64,000 nt of DNA from Anthopleura xanthogrammica (Eukaryota > Cnidaria > Anthozoa > Actiniaria > Actiniidae): contig OZ025206.1 in assembly GCA_964019055.1 (NCBI GenBank), positions 7,693,617-7,757,616 of the forward strand, in the 5' to 3' direction. Made by a program: the position numbers and the translations under genes. Below the pieces are notes generated by a model. It was not told the origin of the DNA. It ran no database searches and saw nothing but the letters and a program-made list of their open reading frames with translations. Shown piece by piece: positions 20,261-34,100 of this stretch. Each line of letters begins with the position of its first letter. The first letter of the stretch is position 1.

Positions 20261-22562
20261 GAAAATACCTCTTGAGATAAAAACACGACTTTTTGGCGAA
20301 AAAAAATTCGGTTTTGACTGAGTAAAGGTGCTTTTTGGTCAAAAAAGCTGTTTTTTGCTGACCAAATTGGAAATTTGCTGAGAATTTTCTTTTGCTCGAA
20401 ACACGACGTTTTCACTGCTAAACGCAAGTTTTGGCCGGGAAAAGCACATTTTGGGTGTCCAAAACACTGTTTTGCTGGAAAAAAAAGCTTTTTAGCCCAA
20501 AAAACTGAAAAATGGCCATTTTGGCTCTCAAAACCAGGTTTTTCGCTTACGGCGTCACCTGTTTGCTGAAACCCCCACTTTTTGCTCATGAAAATACCTC
20601 TTGAGATAAAAACACGACTTTTTGGCGAAAAAAAATTCGGTTTTGACTGAGTAAAGGTGCTTTTTGGTCAAAAAAGCTGTTTTTTTGCTGACCAAATTGG
20701 AAATTTGCTGAGAATTTTCTTTTTTTCGAAACACGACGTTTTCACTGCTAAACGCAAGTTTTGGCCGGGAAAAGCACATTTTGGGTGTCCAAAACACTGT
20801 TTTGCTGGAAAAAAAAGCTTTTTAGCCCAAAAAACTGAAAAATGGCCATTTTGGCTCTCAAAACCGGTTTTTCGCTTACGGCATCACCTGTTTGCTGAAA
20901 CCCCCACTTTTTGCTCATGAAAATACCTCTTGAGATAAAAACACGACTTTTTGGCGAAAAAAATTCGGTTTTGACTGAGTAAAGGTGCTTTTTGGTCAAA
21001 AAAGCTGTTTTTTGCTGACCAAATTGGAAATTTGCTGAGAATTTTCTTTTGCTCGAAACACGACGTTTTCACTGCTAAACGCAAGTTTTGGCCGGGAAAA
21101 GCACATTTTGGGTGTCCAAAACCCTGTTTTGCTGGAAAAAAAAGCTTTTTAGCCCAAAAAACTGAAAAATGGCCATTTTGGCTCTCAAAACCAGGTTTTT
21201 CGCTTACGGCGTCACCTGTTTGCTGAAACCCCCACTTTTTGCTCATGAAAATACCTCTTGAGATAAAAACACGACCTTTTGGCGAAACAAAATTCGGTTT
21301 TGACTGAGTAAAGGTGCTTTTTGGTCAAAAAAGCTGTTTTTTTGCTGACCAAATTGGAAATTTGCTGAGAATTTTCTTTTTTTCGAAACACGACGTTTTC
21401 ACTGCTAAACGCAAGTTTTGGCCGGGAAAAGCACATTTTGGGTGTCCAAAACACTGTTTTGCTGGAAAAAAAAGCTTTTTAGCCCAAAAAACTGAAAAAT
21501 GGCCATTTTGGCTCTCAAAACCAGGTTTTTCGCTTACGGCGTCACCTGTTTGCTGAAACCCCCACTTTTTGCTCATGAAAATACCTCTTGAGATAAAAAC
21601 ACGACTTTTTGGCGAAAACAAATTGGGTTTTGACTGAGTAAAGGTGCTTTTTGGTCAAAAAAGCTGTTTTTGGCTGACAAAATTGGAAATTTGCTGAGAA
21701 TTTTCTTTTGCTCGAAACACGACGTTTTCACTGCTAAACGCAAGTTTTGGCCGGGAAAAGCACATTTTGGGTGTCCAAAACACTGTTTTGCTGGAAAAAA
21801 AAGCTTTTTAGCCCAAAAAACTGAAAAATGGCCATTTTGGCTCTCAAAACCAGGTTTTTCGCTTACGGCGTCACCTGTTTGCTGAAACCCCCACTTTTTG
21901 CTCATGAAAATACCTCTTGAGATAAAAACACGACTTTTTGGCGAAAAAAAATTCGGTTTTCACTGAGTAAAGGTGCTTTTTGGTCAAAAAAGCTGTTTTT
22001 TGCTGACCAAATTGGAAATTTGCTGAGAATTTTCTTTTGCTCGAAACACGACGTTTTCACTGCTAAACGCAAGTTTTGGCCGGGAAAAGCACATTTTGGG
22101 TGTCCAAAACACTGTTTTGCTGGAAAAAAAAGCTTTTTAGCCCAAAAAACTGAAAAATGGCCATTTTGGCTCTCAAAACCAGGTTTTTCGCTTACGGCGT
22201 CACCTGTTTGCTGAAACCCCCACTTTTTGCTCATGAAAATACCTCTTGAGATAAAAACACGACTTTTTGGCGAAAAAAAATTCGGTTTTGACTGAGTAAA
22301 GGTGCTTTTTGGTCAAAAAAGCTGTTTTTTGCTGACCAAATTGGAAATTTGCTGAGAATTTTCTTTTTTTCGAAACACGACGTTTTCACTGCTAAACGCA
22401 AGTTTTGGCCGGGAAAAGCACATTTTGGGTGTCCAAAACACTGTTTTGCTGGAAAAAAAAGCTTTTTAGCCCAAAAAACTGAAAAATGGCCATTTTGGCT
22501 CTCAAAACCGGTTTTTCGCTTACGGCGTCACCTGTTTGCTGAAACCCCCACTTTTTGCTCAT
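20261..22562. repeat. Monomers M62-M68, TTTCGAAAC variant cluster
   Basis: Copies end at 20589, 20918, 21246, 21576, 21905, 22234 and 22562. M63, M65 and M68 read CTTTTTTTCGAAAC instead of CTTTTGCTCGAAAC (C of TCG at 20727, 21384 and 22371). M63 and M65 also share T7 in the hairpin, at a 657-bp lag. M63 and M68 both lose one base at AAAACCGG. M64 is 328 bp (A7). M65 has GCGAAACAAAATTC, and M66 has AAATTGGG with GGCTGACAAAATT. Confidence 0.86.
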
Positions 22563-25500
22563 GAAAATACCTCTTGAGATAAAAACACGACTTTTTGGCG
22601 AAAAAAAATTCGGTTTTGACTGAGTAAAGGTGCTTTTTGGTCAAAAAAGCTGTTTTTTGCTGACCAAATTGGAAATTTGCTGAGAATTTTCTTTTGCTCG
22701 AAACACGACGTTTTCACTGCTAAACGCAAGTTTTGGCCGGGAAAAGCACATTTTGGGTGTCCAAAACACTGTTTTGCTGGAAAAAAAAGCTTTTTAGCCC
22801 AAAAAACTGAAAAATGGCCATTTTGGCTCTCAAAATCAGGTTTTTCGCTTACGGCGTCACCTGTTTGCTGAAACCCCCACTTTTTGCTCATGAAAATACC
22901 TCTTGAGATAAAAACACGACTTTTTGGCGAAAAAAAATTCGGTTTTCACTGAGTAAAGGTGCTTTTTGGTCAAAAAAGCTGTTTTTTGCTGACCAAATTG
23001 GAAATTTGCTGAGAATTTTCTTTTGCTCGAAACACGACGTTTTCACTGCTAAACGCAAGTTTTGGCCGGGAAAAGCACATTTTGGGTGTCCAAAACACTG
23101 TTTTGCTGGAAAAAAAAGCTTTTTAGCCCAAAAAACTGAAAAATGGCCATTTTGGCTCTCAAAACCAGGTTTTTCGCTTACAGCGTCACCTGTTTGCTGA
23201 AACCCCCACTTTTTGCTCATGAAAATACCTCTTGAGATAAAAACACGATTTTTTGGCGAAAAAAAATTCGGTTTTGACTGAGTAAAGGTGCTTTTTGGTC
23301 AAAAAAGCTGTTTTTTGCTGACCAAATTGGAAATTTGCTGAGAATTTTCTTTTGCTCGAAACACGACGTTTTCACTGCTAAACGCAAGTTTTGGCCGGGA
23401 AAAGCACATTTTGGGTGTCCAAAACACTGTTTTGCTGGAAAAAAAAGCTTTTTAGCCCAAAAAACTGAAAAATGGCCATTTTGGCTCTCAAAACCAGGTT
23501 TTTCGCTTACGGCGTCACCTGTTTGCTGAAACCCCCACTTTTTGCTCATGAAAATACCTCTTGAGATAAAAACACGACTTTTTGGCGAAAAAAAATTCGG
23601 TTTTCACTGAGTAAAGGTGCTTTTTGGTCAAAAAAGCTGTTTTTTGCTGACCAAATTGGAAATTTGCTGAGAATTTTCTTTTGCTCGAAACACGACGTTT
23701 TCACTGCTAAACGCAAGTTTTGGCCGGGAAAAGCACATTTTGGGTGTCCAAAACACTGTTTTGCTGGAAAAAAAAGCTTTTTAGCCCAAAAAACTGAAAA
23801 ATGGCCATTTTGGCTCTCAAAACCAGGTTTTTCGCTTACGGCGTCACCTGTTTGCTGAAACCCCCACTTTTTGCTCATGAAAATACCTCTTGAGATAAAA
23901 ACACGACTTTTTGGCGAAAAAAAATTCGGTTTTCACTGAGTAAAGGTGCTTTTTGGTCAAAAAAGCTGTTTTTTGCTGACCAAATTGGAAATTTGCTGAG
24001 AATTTTCTTTTGCTCGAAACACGACGTTTTCACTGCTAAACGCAAGTTTTGGCCGGGAAAAGCACATTTTGGGTGTCCAAAACACTGTTTTGCTGGAAAA
24101 AAAAGCTTTTTAGCCCAAAAAACTGAAAAATGGCCATTTTGGCTCTCAAAACCAGGTTTTTCGCTTACGGCGTCACCTGTTTGCTGAAACCCCCACTTTT
24201 TGCTCATGAAAATACCTCTTGAGATAAAAACACGACTTTTTGGCGAAAAAAAATTCGGTTTTCACTGAGTAAAGGTGCTTTTTGGTCAAAAAAGCTGTTT
24301 TTTGCTGACCAAATTGGAAATTTGCTGAGAATTTTCTTTTGCTCGAAACACGACGTTTTCACTGCTAAACGCAAGTTTTGGCCGGGAAAAGCACATTTTG
24401 GGTGTCCAAAACACTGTTTTGCTGGAAAAAAAAGCTTTTTAGCCCAAAAAACTGAAAAATGGCCATTTTGGCTCTCAAAACCAGGTTTTTCGCTTACGGC
24501 GTCACCTGTTTGCTGAAACCCCCACTTTTTGCTCATGAAAATACCTCTTGAGATAAAAACACGACTTTTTGGCGAAAAAAAATTCGGTTTTGACTGAGTA
24601 AAGGTGCTTTTTGGTCAAAAAAGCTGTTTTTTGCTGACCAAATTGGAAATTTGCTGAGAATTTTCTTTTGCTCGAAACACGACGTTTTCACTGCTAAACG
24701 CAAGTTTTGGCCGGGAAAAGCACATTTTGGGTGTCCAAAACACTGTTTTGCTGGAAAAAAAAGCTTTTTAGCCCAGAAAACTGAAAAATGGCCATTTTGG
24801 CTCTCAAAACCAGGTTTTTCGCTTACGGCGTCACCTGTTTGCTGAAACCCCCACTTTTTGCTCATGAAAATACCTCTTGAGATAAAAACACGACTTTTTG
24901 GCGAAAAAAAATTCGGTTTTGACTGAGTAAAGGTGCTTTTTGGTCAAAAAAGCTGTTTTTTGCTGACCAAATTGGAAATTTGCTGAGAATTTTCTTTTGC
25001 TCGAAACACGACGTTTTCACTGCTAAACGCAAGTTTTGGCCGGGAAAAGCACATTTTGGGTGTCCAAAACACTGTTTTGCTGGAAAAAAAAGCTTTTTAG
25101 CCCAAAAAACTGAAAAATGGCCATTTTGGCTCTCAAAACCAGGTTTTTCGCTTACGGCGTCACCTGTTTGCTGAAACCCCCACTTTTTGCTCATGAAAAT
25201 ACCTCTTGAGATAAAAACACGACTTTTTGGCGAAAAAAAATTCGGTTTTGACTGAGTAAAGGTGCTTTTTGGTCAAAAAAGCTGTTTTTTGCTGACCAAA
25301 TTGGAAATTTGCTGAGAATTTTCTTTTGCTCGAAACACGACGTTTTCACTGCTAAACGCAAGTTTTGGCCGGGAAAAGCACATTTTGGGTGTCCAAAACA
25401 CTGTTTTGCTGGAAAAAAAAGCTTTTTAGCCCAAAAAACTGAAAAATGGCCATTTTGGCTCTCAAAACCAGGTTTTTCGCTTACGGCGTCACCTGTTTGC

Positions 25501-28484
25501 TGAAACCCCCACTTTTTGCTCATGAAAATACCTCTTGAGATAAAAACACGACTTTTTGGCGAAAAAAAATTCGGTTTTGACTGAGTAAAGGTGCTTTTTG
25601 GTCAAAAAAGCTGTTTTTTGCTGACCAAATTGGAAATTTGCTGAGAATTTTCTTTTGCTCGAAACACGACGTTTTCACTGCTAAACGCAAGTTTTGGCCG
25701 GGAAAAGCACATTTTGGGTGTCCAAAACACTGTTTTGCTGGGAAAAAAAGCTTTTTAGCCCAAAAAACTGAAAAATGGCCATTTTGGCTCTCAAAACCAG
25801 GTTTTTCGCTTACGGCGTCACCTGTTTGCTGAAACCCCCACTTTTTGCTCATGAAAATACCTCTTGAGATAAAAACACGACTTTTTGGCGAAAAAAAATT
25901 CGGTTTTGACTGAGTAAAGGTGCTTTTTGGTCAAAAAAGCTGTTTTTTGCTGACCAAATTGGAAATTTGCTGAGAATTTTCTTTTGCTCGAAACACGACG
26001 TTTTCACTGCTAAACGCAAGTTTTGGCCGGGAAAAGCACATTTTGGGTGTCCAAAACACTGTTTTGCTGGAAAAAAAAGCTTTTTAGCCCAAAAAACTGA
26101 AAAATGGCCATTTTGGCTCTCAAAACCAGGTTTTTCGCTTACGGCGTCACCTGTTTGCTGAAACCCCCACTTTTTGCTCATGAAAATACCTCTTGAGATA
26201 AAAACACGACTTTTTGGCGAAAAGAAATTCGGTTTTGACTGAGTAAAGGTGCTTTTTGGTCAAAAAAGCTGTTTTTTGCTGACCAAATTGGAAATTTGCT
26301 GAGAATTTTCTTTTGCTCGAAACACGACGTTTTCACTGCTAAACGCAAGTTTTGGCCGGGAAAAGCACATTTTGGGTGTCCAAAACACTGTTTTGCTGGA
26401 AAAAAAAGCTTTTTAGCCCAAAAAACTGAAAAATGGCCATTTTGGCTCTCAAAACCAGGTTTTTCGCTTACGGCGTCACCTGTTTGCTGAAACCCCCACT
26501 TTTTGCTCATGAAAATACCTCTTGAGATAAAAACACGACTTTTTGGCGAAAAGAAATTCGGTTTTGACTGAGTAAAGGTGCTTTTTGGTCAAAAAAGCTG
26601 TTTTTTGCTGACCAAATTGGAAATTTGCTGAGAATTTTCTTTTGCTCGAAACACGACGTTTTCACTGCTAAACGCAAGTTTTGGCCGGGAAAAGCACATT
26701 TTGGGTGTCCAAAACACTGTTTTGCTGGAAAAAAAAGCTTTTTAGCCCAAAAAACTGAAAAATGGCCATTTTGGCTCTCAAAACCAGGTTTTTCGCTTAC
26801 GGCGTCACCTGTTTGCTGAAACCCCCACTTTTTGCTCATGAAAATACCTCTTGAGATAAAAACACGACTTTTTGGCGAAAAAAAATTCGGTTTTTACTGA
26901 GTAAAGGTGCTTTTTGGTCAAAAAAGCTGTTTTTTGCTGACCAAATTGGAAATTTGCTGAGAATTTTCTTTTGCTCGAAACACGACGTTTTCACTGCTAA
27001 ACGCAAGTTTTGGCCGGGAAAAGCACATTTTGGGTGTCCAAAACACTGTTTTGCTGGGAAAAAAAGCTTTTTAGCCCAAAAAACTGAAAAATGGCCATTT
27101 TGGCTCTCAAAACCAGGTTTTTCGCTTACGGCGTCACCTGTTTGCTGAAACCCCCACTTTTTGCTCATGAAAATACCTCTTGAGATAAAAACACGACTTT
27201 TTGGCGAAAGAAAATTCGGTTTTGACTGAGTAAAGGTGCTTTTTGGTCAAAAAAGCTGTTTTTTGCTGACCAAATTGGAAATTTGCTGAGAATTTTCTTT
27301 TGCTCGAAACACGACGTTTTCACTGCTAAACGCAAGTTTTGGCCGGGAAAAGCACATTTTGGGTGTCCAAAACACTGTTTTGCTGGAAAAAAAAGCTTTT
27401 TAGCCCAAAAAACTGAAAAATGGCCATTTTGGCTCTCAAAACCAGGTTTTTCGCTTACGGCGTCACCTGTTTGCTGAAACCCCCACTTTTTGCTCATGAA
27501 AATACCTCTTGAGATAAAAACACGACTTTTTGGCGAAAAAAAATTCGGTTTTGACTGAGTAAAGGTGCTTTTTGGTCAAAAAAGCTGTTTTTTGCTGACC
27601 AAATTGGAAATTTGCTGAGAATTTTCTTTTGCTCGAAACACGACGTTTTCACTGCTAAACGCAAGTTTTGGCCGGGAAAAGCACATTTTGGGTGTCCAAA
27701 ACACTGTTTTGCTGGGAAAAAAAGCTTTTTAGCCCAAAAAACTGAAAAATGGCCATTTTGGCTCTCAAAACCAGGTTTTTCGCTTACGGCGTCACCTGTT
27801 TGCTGAAACCCCCACTTTTTGCTCATGAAAATACCTCTTGAGATAAAAACACGACTTTTTGGCGAAAAAAAATTCGGTTTTGACTGAGTAAAGGTGCTTT
27901 TTGGTCAAAAAAGCTGTTTTTTGCTGACCAAATTGGAAATTTGCTGAGAATTTTCTTTTGCTGGAAACACGACGTTTTCACTGCTAAACGCAAGTTTTGG
28001 CCGGGAAAAGCACATTTTGGGTGTCCAAAACACTGTTTTGCTGGAAAAAAAAGCTTTTTAGCCCAAAAAACTGAAAAATGGCCATTTTGGCTCTCAAAAC
28101 CAGGTTTTTCGCTTACGGCGTCACCTGTTTGCTGAAACCCCCACTTTTTGCTCATGAAAATACCTCTTGAGATAAAAACACGACTTTTTGGCGAAAAAAA
28201 ATTCGGTTTTGACTAAGTAAAGGTGCTTTTTGGTCAAAAAAGCTGTTTTTTGCTGACCAAATTGGAAATTTGCTGAGAATTTTCTTTTGCTCGAAACACG
28301 ACGTTTTCACTGCTAAACGCAAGTTTTGGCCGGGAAAAGCACATTTTGGGTGTCCAAAACACTGTTTTGCTGGAAAAAAAAGCTTTTTAGCCCAAAAAAC
28401 TGAAAAATGGCCATTTTGGCTCTCAAAACCAGGTTTTTCGCTTACGGCGTCACCTGTTTGCTGAAACCCCCACTTTTTGCTCAT
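22563..28484. repeat. Monomers M69-M86, long homogeneous stretch
   Basis: There are 18 copies of exactly 329 bp. M70 and M72-M74 carry TTTTCACTG, three of them in a row. M71 carries ACGATTTTTT. M80 and M81 share GAAAAGAAATTC in adjacent copies, a likely one-monomer duplication. M78, M82 and M84 have CTGGG-A7. M85 has GCTGGAAACAC near 27963. The rest are canonical or nearly so. Confidence 0.88.
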
Positions 28485-31117
28485 GAAAATACCTCTTGAG
28501 ATAAAAACACGACTTTTTGGCGAAAAAAAATTCGGTTTTGACTGAGTAAAGGTGCTTTTTGGTCAAAAAAGCTGTTTTTTGCTGACCAAATTGGAAATTT
28601 GCTGAGAATTTTCTTTTGCTCGAAACACGACGTTTTCACTGCTAAACGCAAGTTTTGGCCGGGAAAAGCACATTTTGGGTGTCCAAAACACTGTTTTGCT
28701 GGAAAAAAAAGCTTTTTAGCCCAAAAAACTGAAAATTGCCATTTTGGCTCTCAAAACCAGGTTTTTCGCTTACGGCGTCACCTGTTTGCTGAAACCCCCA
28801 CTTTTTGCTCATGAAAATACCTCTTGAGATAAAAACACGACCTTTTGGCGAAAAAAAATTCGGTTTTGACTGAGTAAAGGTGCTTTTTGGTCAAAAAAGC
28901 TGTTTTTTTGCTGACCAAATTGGAGATTTGCTGAGAATTTTCTTTTGCTCGAAACACGACGTTTTCACTGCTAAACGCAAGTTTTGGCCGGGAAAAGCAC
29001 ATTTTGGGTGTCCAAAACACTGTTTTGCTGGAAAAAAAAGCTTTTTAGCCCAAAAAACTGAAAAATGGCCATTTTGGCTCTCAAAACCAGGTTTTTCGCT
29101 TACGGCGTCAACTGTTTGCTGAAACCCCCACTTTTTGCTCATGAAAATACCTCTTGAGATAAGAACACGACTTTTTGGCGAAAAAAAATTCGGTTTTCAC
29201 TGAGTAAAGGTGCTTTTTGGTCTAAAAAGCTGTTTTTTGCTGACCAAATTGGAAATTTGCTGAGAATTTTCTTTTGCTCGAAACACGACGTTTTCACTGC
29301 TAAACGCAAGTTTTGGCCGGGAAAAGCACATTTTGGGTGTCCAAAACACTGTTTTGCTGGAAAAAAAAGCTTTTTAGCCCAAAAAACTGAAAAATGGCCA
29401 TTTTGGCTCTCAAAACCAGGTTTTTCGCTTACGGCGTCACCTGTTTGCTGAAACCCCCACTTTTTGCTCATGAAAATACCTCTTGAGATAAAAACACGAC
29501 TTTTTGGCGAAAGAAAATTCGGTTTTGACTGAGTAAAGGTGCTTTTTGGTCAAAAAAGCTGTTTTTTTGCTGACCAAATTGGAAATTTGCTGAGAATTTT
29601 CTTTTGCTCGAAACACGACGTTTTCACTGCTAAACGCAAGTTTTGGCCGGGAAAAGCACATTTTGGGTGTCCAAAACACTGTTTTGCTGGAAAAAAAAGC
29701 TTTTTAGCCCAAAAAACTGAAAAATGGCCATTTTGGCTCTCAAAACCAGGTTTTTCGCTTACGGCGTCACCTGTTTGCTGAAACCCCCACTTTTTGCTCA
29801 TGAAAATACCTCTTGAGATAAAAACACGACTTTTTGGCGAAAACAAATTCGGTTTTGACTGAGTAAAGGTGCTTTTTGGTCAAAAAAGCTGTTTTTTGCT
29901 GACCAAATTGGAAATTTGCTGAGAATTTTCTTTTGCTCGAAACACGACGTTTTCACTGCTAAACGCAAGTTTTGGCCGGGAAAAGCACATTTTGGGTGTC
30001 CAAAACACTGTTTTGCTGGAAAAAAAAGCTTTTTAGCCCAAAAAACTGAAAAATGGCCATTTTGGCTCTCAAAACCAGGTTTTTTGCTTACGGCGTCACC
30101 TGTTTGCTGAAACCCCCACTTTTTGCTCATGAAAATACCTCTTGAGATAAAAACACGACTTTTTGGCGAAAAAAAATTCGGTTTTGACTGAGTAAAGGTG
30201 CTTTTTGGTCAAAAAAGCTGTTTTTTTGCTGACAAAATTGGAAATTTGCTGAGAATTTTCTTTTGCTCGAAACACGACGTTTTCACTGCTAAACGCAAGT
30301 TTTGGCCGGGAAAAGCACATTTTGGGTGTCCAAAACACTGTTTTGCTGGAAAAAAAAGCTTTTTAGCCCAAAAAACTGAAGAATGGCCATTTTGGCTCTC
30401 AAAACCAGGTTTTTCGCTTACGGCGTCACCTGTTTGCTGAAACCCCCACTTTTTGCTCATGAAAATACCTCTTGAGATAAAAACACGACTTTTTGGGGAA
30501 AAAAAATCGGTTTTGACTGAGTAAAGGTGCTTTTTGGTCAAAAAAGCTGTTTTTTGCTGACCAAATTGGAAATTTGCTGAGAATTTTCTTTTGCTCGAAA
30601 CACGACGTTTTCACTGCTAAACGCAAGTTTTGGCCGGGAAAAGCACATTTTGGCTGTCCAAAACACTGTTTTGCTGAAAAAACAAGCTTTTTAGCCCAAA
30701 AAACTGAAAAATGGCCATTTTGGCTCTCAAAACCAGGTTTTTCGCTTACGGCGTCACCTGTTTGCTGAAACCCCCACTTTTTGCTCATGAAAATACCTCT
30801 TGAGATAAAAACACGACTTTTTGGGGAAAACAAATTCGGTTTTGACTGAGTAAAGGTGCTTTTTGGTCAAAAAAGCTGTTTTTTGCTGACCAAATTGGAA
30901 ATTTGCTGAGAATTTTCTTTTGCTCGAAACACGACGTTTTCACTGCTAAACGCAAGTGTTGGCCGGGAAAAGCACATTTTGGGTGTCCAAAACACTGTTT
31001 TGCTGGAAAAAAAAGCTTTTTAGCCCAAAAAACTGAAAAATGGCCATTTTGGCTCTCAAAACCAGGTTTTTCGCTTACGGCGTCACCTGTTTGCTGAAAC
31101 CCCCACTTTTTGCTCAT
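28485..31117. repeat. Monomers M87-M94, 659-bp alternation with T7 hairpins
   Basis: Lengths are 328, 330, 329, 330, 329, 330, 328 and 329. The T7 run of the hairpin falls in every second copy (28903, 29562, 30221; 659 bp apart), so 28813-30460 is a dimeric register. The partners otherwise differ: M88 GGAGATTT and GTCAACTG, M89 GATAAGAAC and GGTCTAAAA, M90 GAAAGAAAATTC, M91 AAAACAAA, M92 GACAAAATT. M93 and M94 share TTTTGGGGAAAA. M93 also has GGCTGTCC and AAAACAAGC. Confidence 0.84.
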
Positions 31118-34100
31118 GAAAATACCTCTTGAGATAAAAACACGACTTTTTGGCAAAAAAAAATTCGGTTTTCACTGAGTAAAGGTGCTTTTTGGTCAAA
31201 AAAGCTGTTTTTTGCTGACCAAATTGGAAATTTGCTGAGAATTTTCTTTTGCTCGAAACACGACGTTTTCACTGCTAAACGCAAGTTTTGGCCGGGAAAA
31301 GCACATTTTGGGTGTCCAAATCACTGTTTTGCTGGGAAAAAAAGCTTTTTAGCCCAAAAAACTGAAAAATGGCCATTTTGGCTCTCAAAACCAGGTTTTT
31401 CGCTTACGGCGTCACCTGTTTGCTGAAACCCCCACTTTTTGCTCATGAAAATACCTCTTGAGATAAAAACACGACTTTTTGGCGAAAAAAAATTCGGTTT
31501 TGACTGAGTAAAGGTGCTTTTTGGTCAAAAAAGCTGTTTTTTGCTGACCAAATTGGAAATTTGCTGAGAATTTTCTTTTGCTCGAAACACGACGTTTTCA
31601 CTGCTAAACGCAAGTTTTGGCCGGGAAAAGCACATTTTGGGTGTCCAAAACACTGTTTTGCTGGAAAAAAAAGCTTTTTAGCCCAAAAAACTGAAAAATG
31701 GCCATTTTGGCTCTCAAAACCAGGTTTTTCGCTTACGGCGTCACCTGTTTGCTGAAACCCCCACTTTTTGCTCATGAAAATACCTCTTGAGATAAAAACA
31801 CGACTTTTTGGCGAAAAAAAATTCGGCTTTGACTGAGTAAAGGTGCTTTTTGGTCAAAAAAGCTGTTTTTGGCTGACCAAATTGGAAATTTGCTGAGAAT
31901 TTTCTTTTGCTCGAAACACGACGTTTTCACTGCTAAACGCAAGTTTTGGCCGGGAAAAGCACATTTTGGGTGTCCAAAACACTGTTTGCTGGAAAAAAAA
32001 GCTTTTTAGCCCAAAAAACTGAAAAATGGCCATTTTGGCTCTCAAAACCAGGTTTTTCGCTTACGGCGTCACCTGTTTGCTGAAACCCCCACTTTTTGCT
32101 CATGAAAATACCTCTTGAGATAAAAACACGACTTTTTGGCGAAAACAAATTCGGTTTTGACTGAGTAAAGGTGCTTTTTGGTCAAAAAAGCTGTTTTTTG
32201 CTGACCAAATTGGAAATTTGCTGAGAATTTTCTTTTGCTCGAAACACGACGTTTTCACTGCTAAACGCAAGTTTTGGCCGGGAAAAGCACATTTTGGGTG
32301 TCCAAAACACTGTTTTGCTGGAAAAAAAAGCTTTTTAGCCCAAAAAACTGAAAAATGGCCATTTTGGCTCTCAAAACCAGGTTTTTCGCTTACGGCGTCA
32401 CCTGTTTGCTGAAACCCCCACTTTTTGCTCATGAAAATACCTCTTGAGATAAAAACACGACTTTTTGGCGAAAAAAAATTCGGTTTTGACTGAGTAAAGG
32501 TGCTTTTTGGTCAAAAAAGCTGTTTTTTGCTGACCAAATTGGAAATTTGCTGAGAATTTTCTTTTGCTCGAAACACGACGTTTTCACTGCTAAACGCAAG
32601 TTTTGGCCGGGAAAAGCACATTTTGGGTGTCCAAAACACTGTTTTGCTGGAAAAAAAAGCTTTTTAGCCCAAAAAACTGAAAAATGGCCATTTTGGCTCT
32701 CAAAACCAGGTTTTTCGCTTACGGCGTCACCTGTTTGCTGAAACCCCCACTTTTTGCTCATGAAAATACCTCTTGAGATAAAAACACGACTTTTTGGCGA
32801 AAAAAAATTCGGTTTTGACTGAGTAAAGGTGCTTTTTGGTCAAAAAAGCTGTTTTTTGCTGACCAAATTGGAAATTTGCTGAGAATTTTCTTTTGCTCGA
32901 AACACGACGTTTTCACTGCTAAACGCAAGTTTTGGCCGGGAAAAGCACATTTTGGCTGTCCAAAACACTGTTTTGCTGGAAAAAAAAGCTTTTTAGCCCA
33001 AAAAACTGAAAAATGGCCATTTTGGCTCTCAAAACCAGGTTTTTCGCTTACGGCGTCACCTGTTTGCTGAAACCCCCACTTTTTGCTCATGAAAATACCT
33101 CTTGAGATAAAAACACGACTTTTTGGCGAAAAAAAATTCGGTTTTGACTGAGTAAAGGTGCTTTTTGGTCAAAAAAGCTGTTTTTTGCTGACCAAATTGG
33201 AAATTTGCTGAGAATTTTCTTTTGCTCGAAACACGACGTTTTCACTGCTAAACGCAAGTTTTGGCCGGGAAAAGCACATTTTGGGTGTCCAAAACACTGT
33301 TTTGCTGGAAAAAAAAGCTTTTTAGCCCAAAAAACTGAAAAATGGCCATTTTGGCTCTCAAAACCAGGTTTTTCGCTTACGGCGTCACCTGTTTGCTGAA
33401 ACCCCCACTTTTTGCTCATGAAAATACCTCTTGAGATAAAAACACGACTTTTTGGCGAAAAAAAATTCGGTTTTCACTGAGTAAAGGTGCTTTTTGGTCA
33501 AAAAAGCTGTTTTTTGCTGACCAAATTGGAAATTTGCTGAGAATTTTCTTTTGCTCGAAACACGACGTTTTCACTGCTAAACGCAAGTTTTGGCCGGGAA
33601 AAGCACATTTTGGGTGTCCAAAACACTGTTTTGCTGGAAAAAAAAGCTTTTTAGCCCAAAAAACTGAAAAATGGCCATTTTGGCTCTCAAAACCAGGTTT
33701 TTCGCTTACGGCGTCACCTGTTTGCTGAAACCCCCACTTTTTGCTCATGAAAATACCTCTTGAGATAAAAACACGACTTTTTGGCGAAAAAAAATTCGGT
33801 TTTGACTGAGTAAAGGTGCTTTTTGGTCAAAAAAGCTGTTTTTTGCTGACCAAATTGGAAATTTGCTGAGAATTTTGTTTTGCTCGAAACACGACGTTTT
33901 CACTGCTAAACGCAAGTTTTGGCCGGGAAAAGCACATTTTGGGTGTCCAAAACACTGTTTTGCTGGAAAAAAAAGCTTTTTAGCCCAAAAAACTGAAAAA
34001 TGGCCATTTTGGCTCTCAAAACCAGGTTTTTTGCTTACGGCGTCACCTGTTTGCTGAAACCCCCACTTTTTGCTCATGAAAATACCTCTTGAGATAAAAA

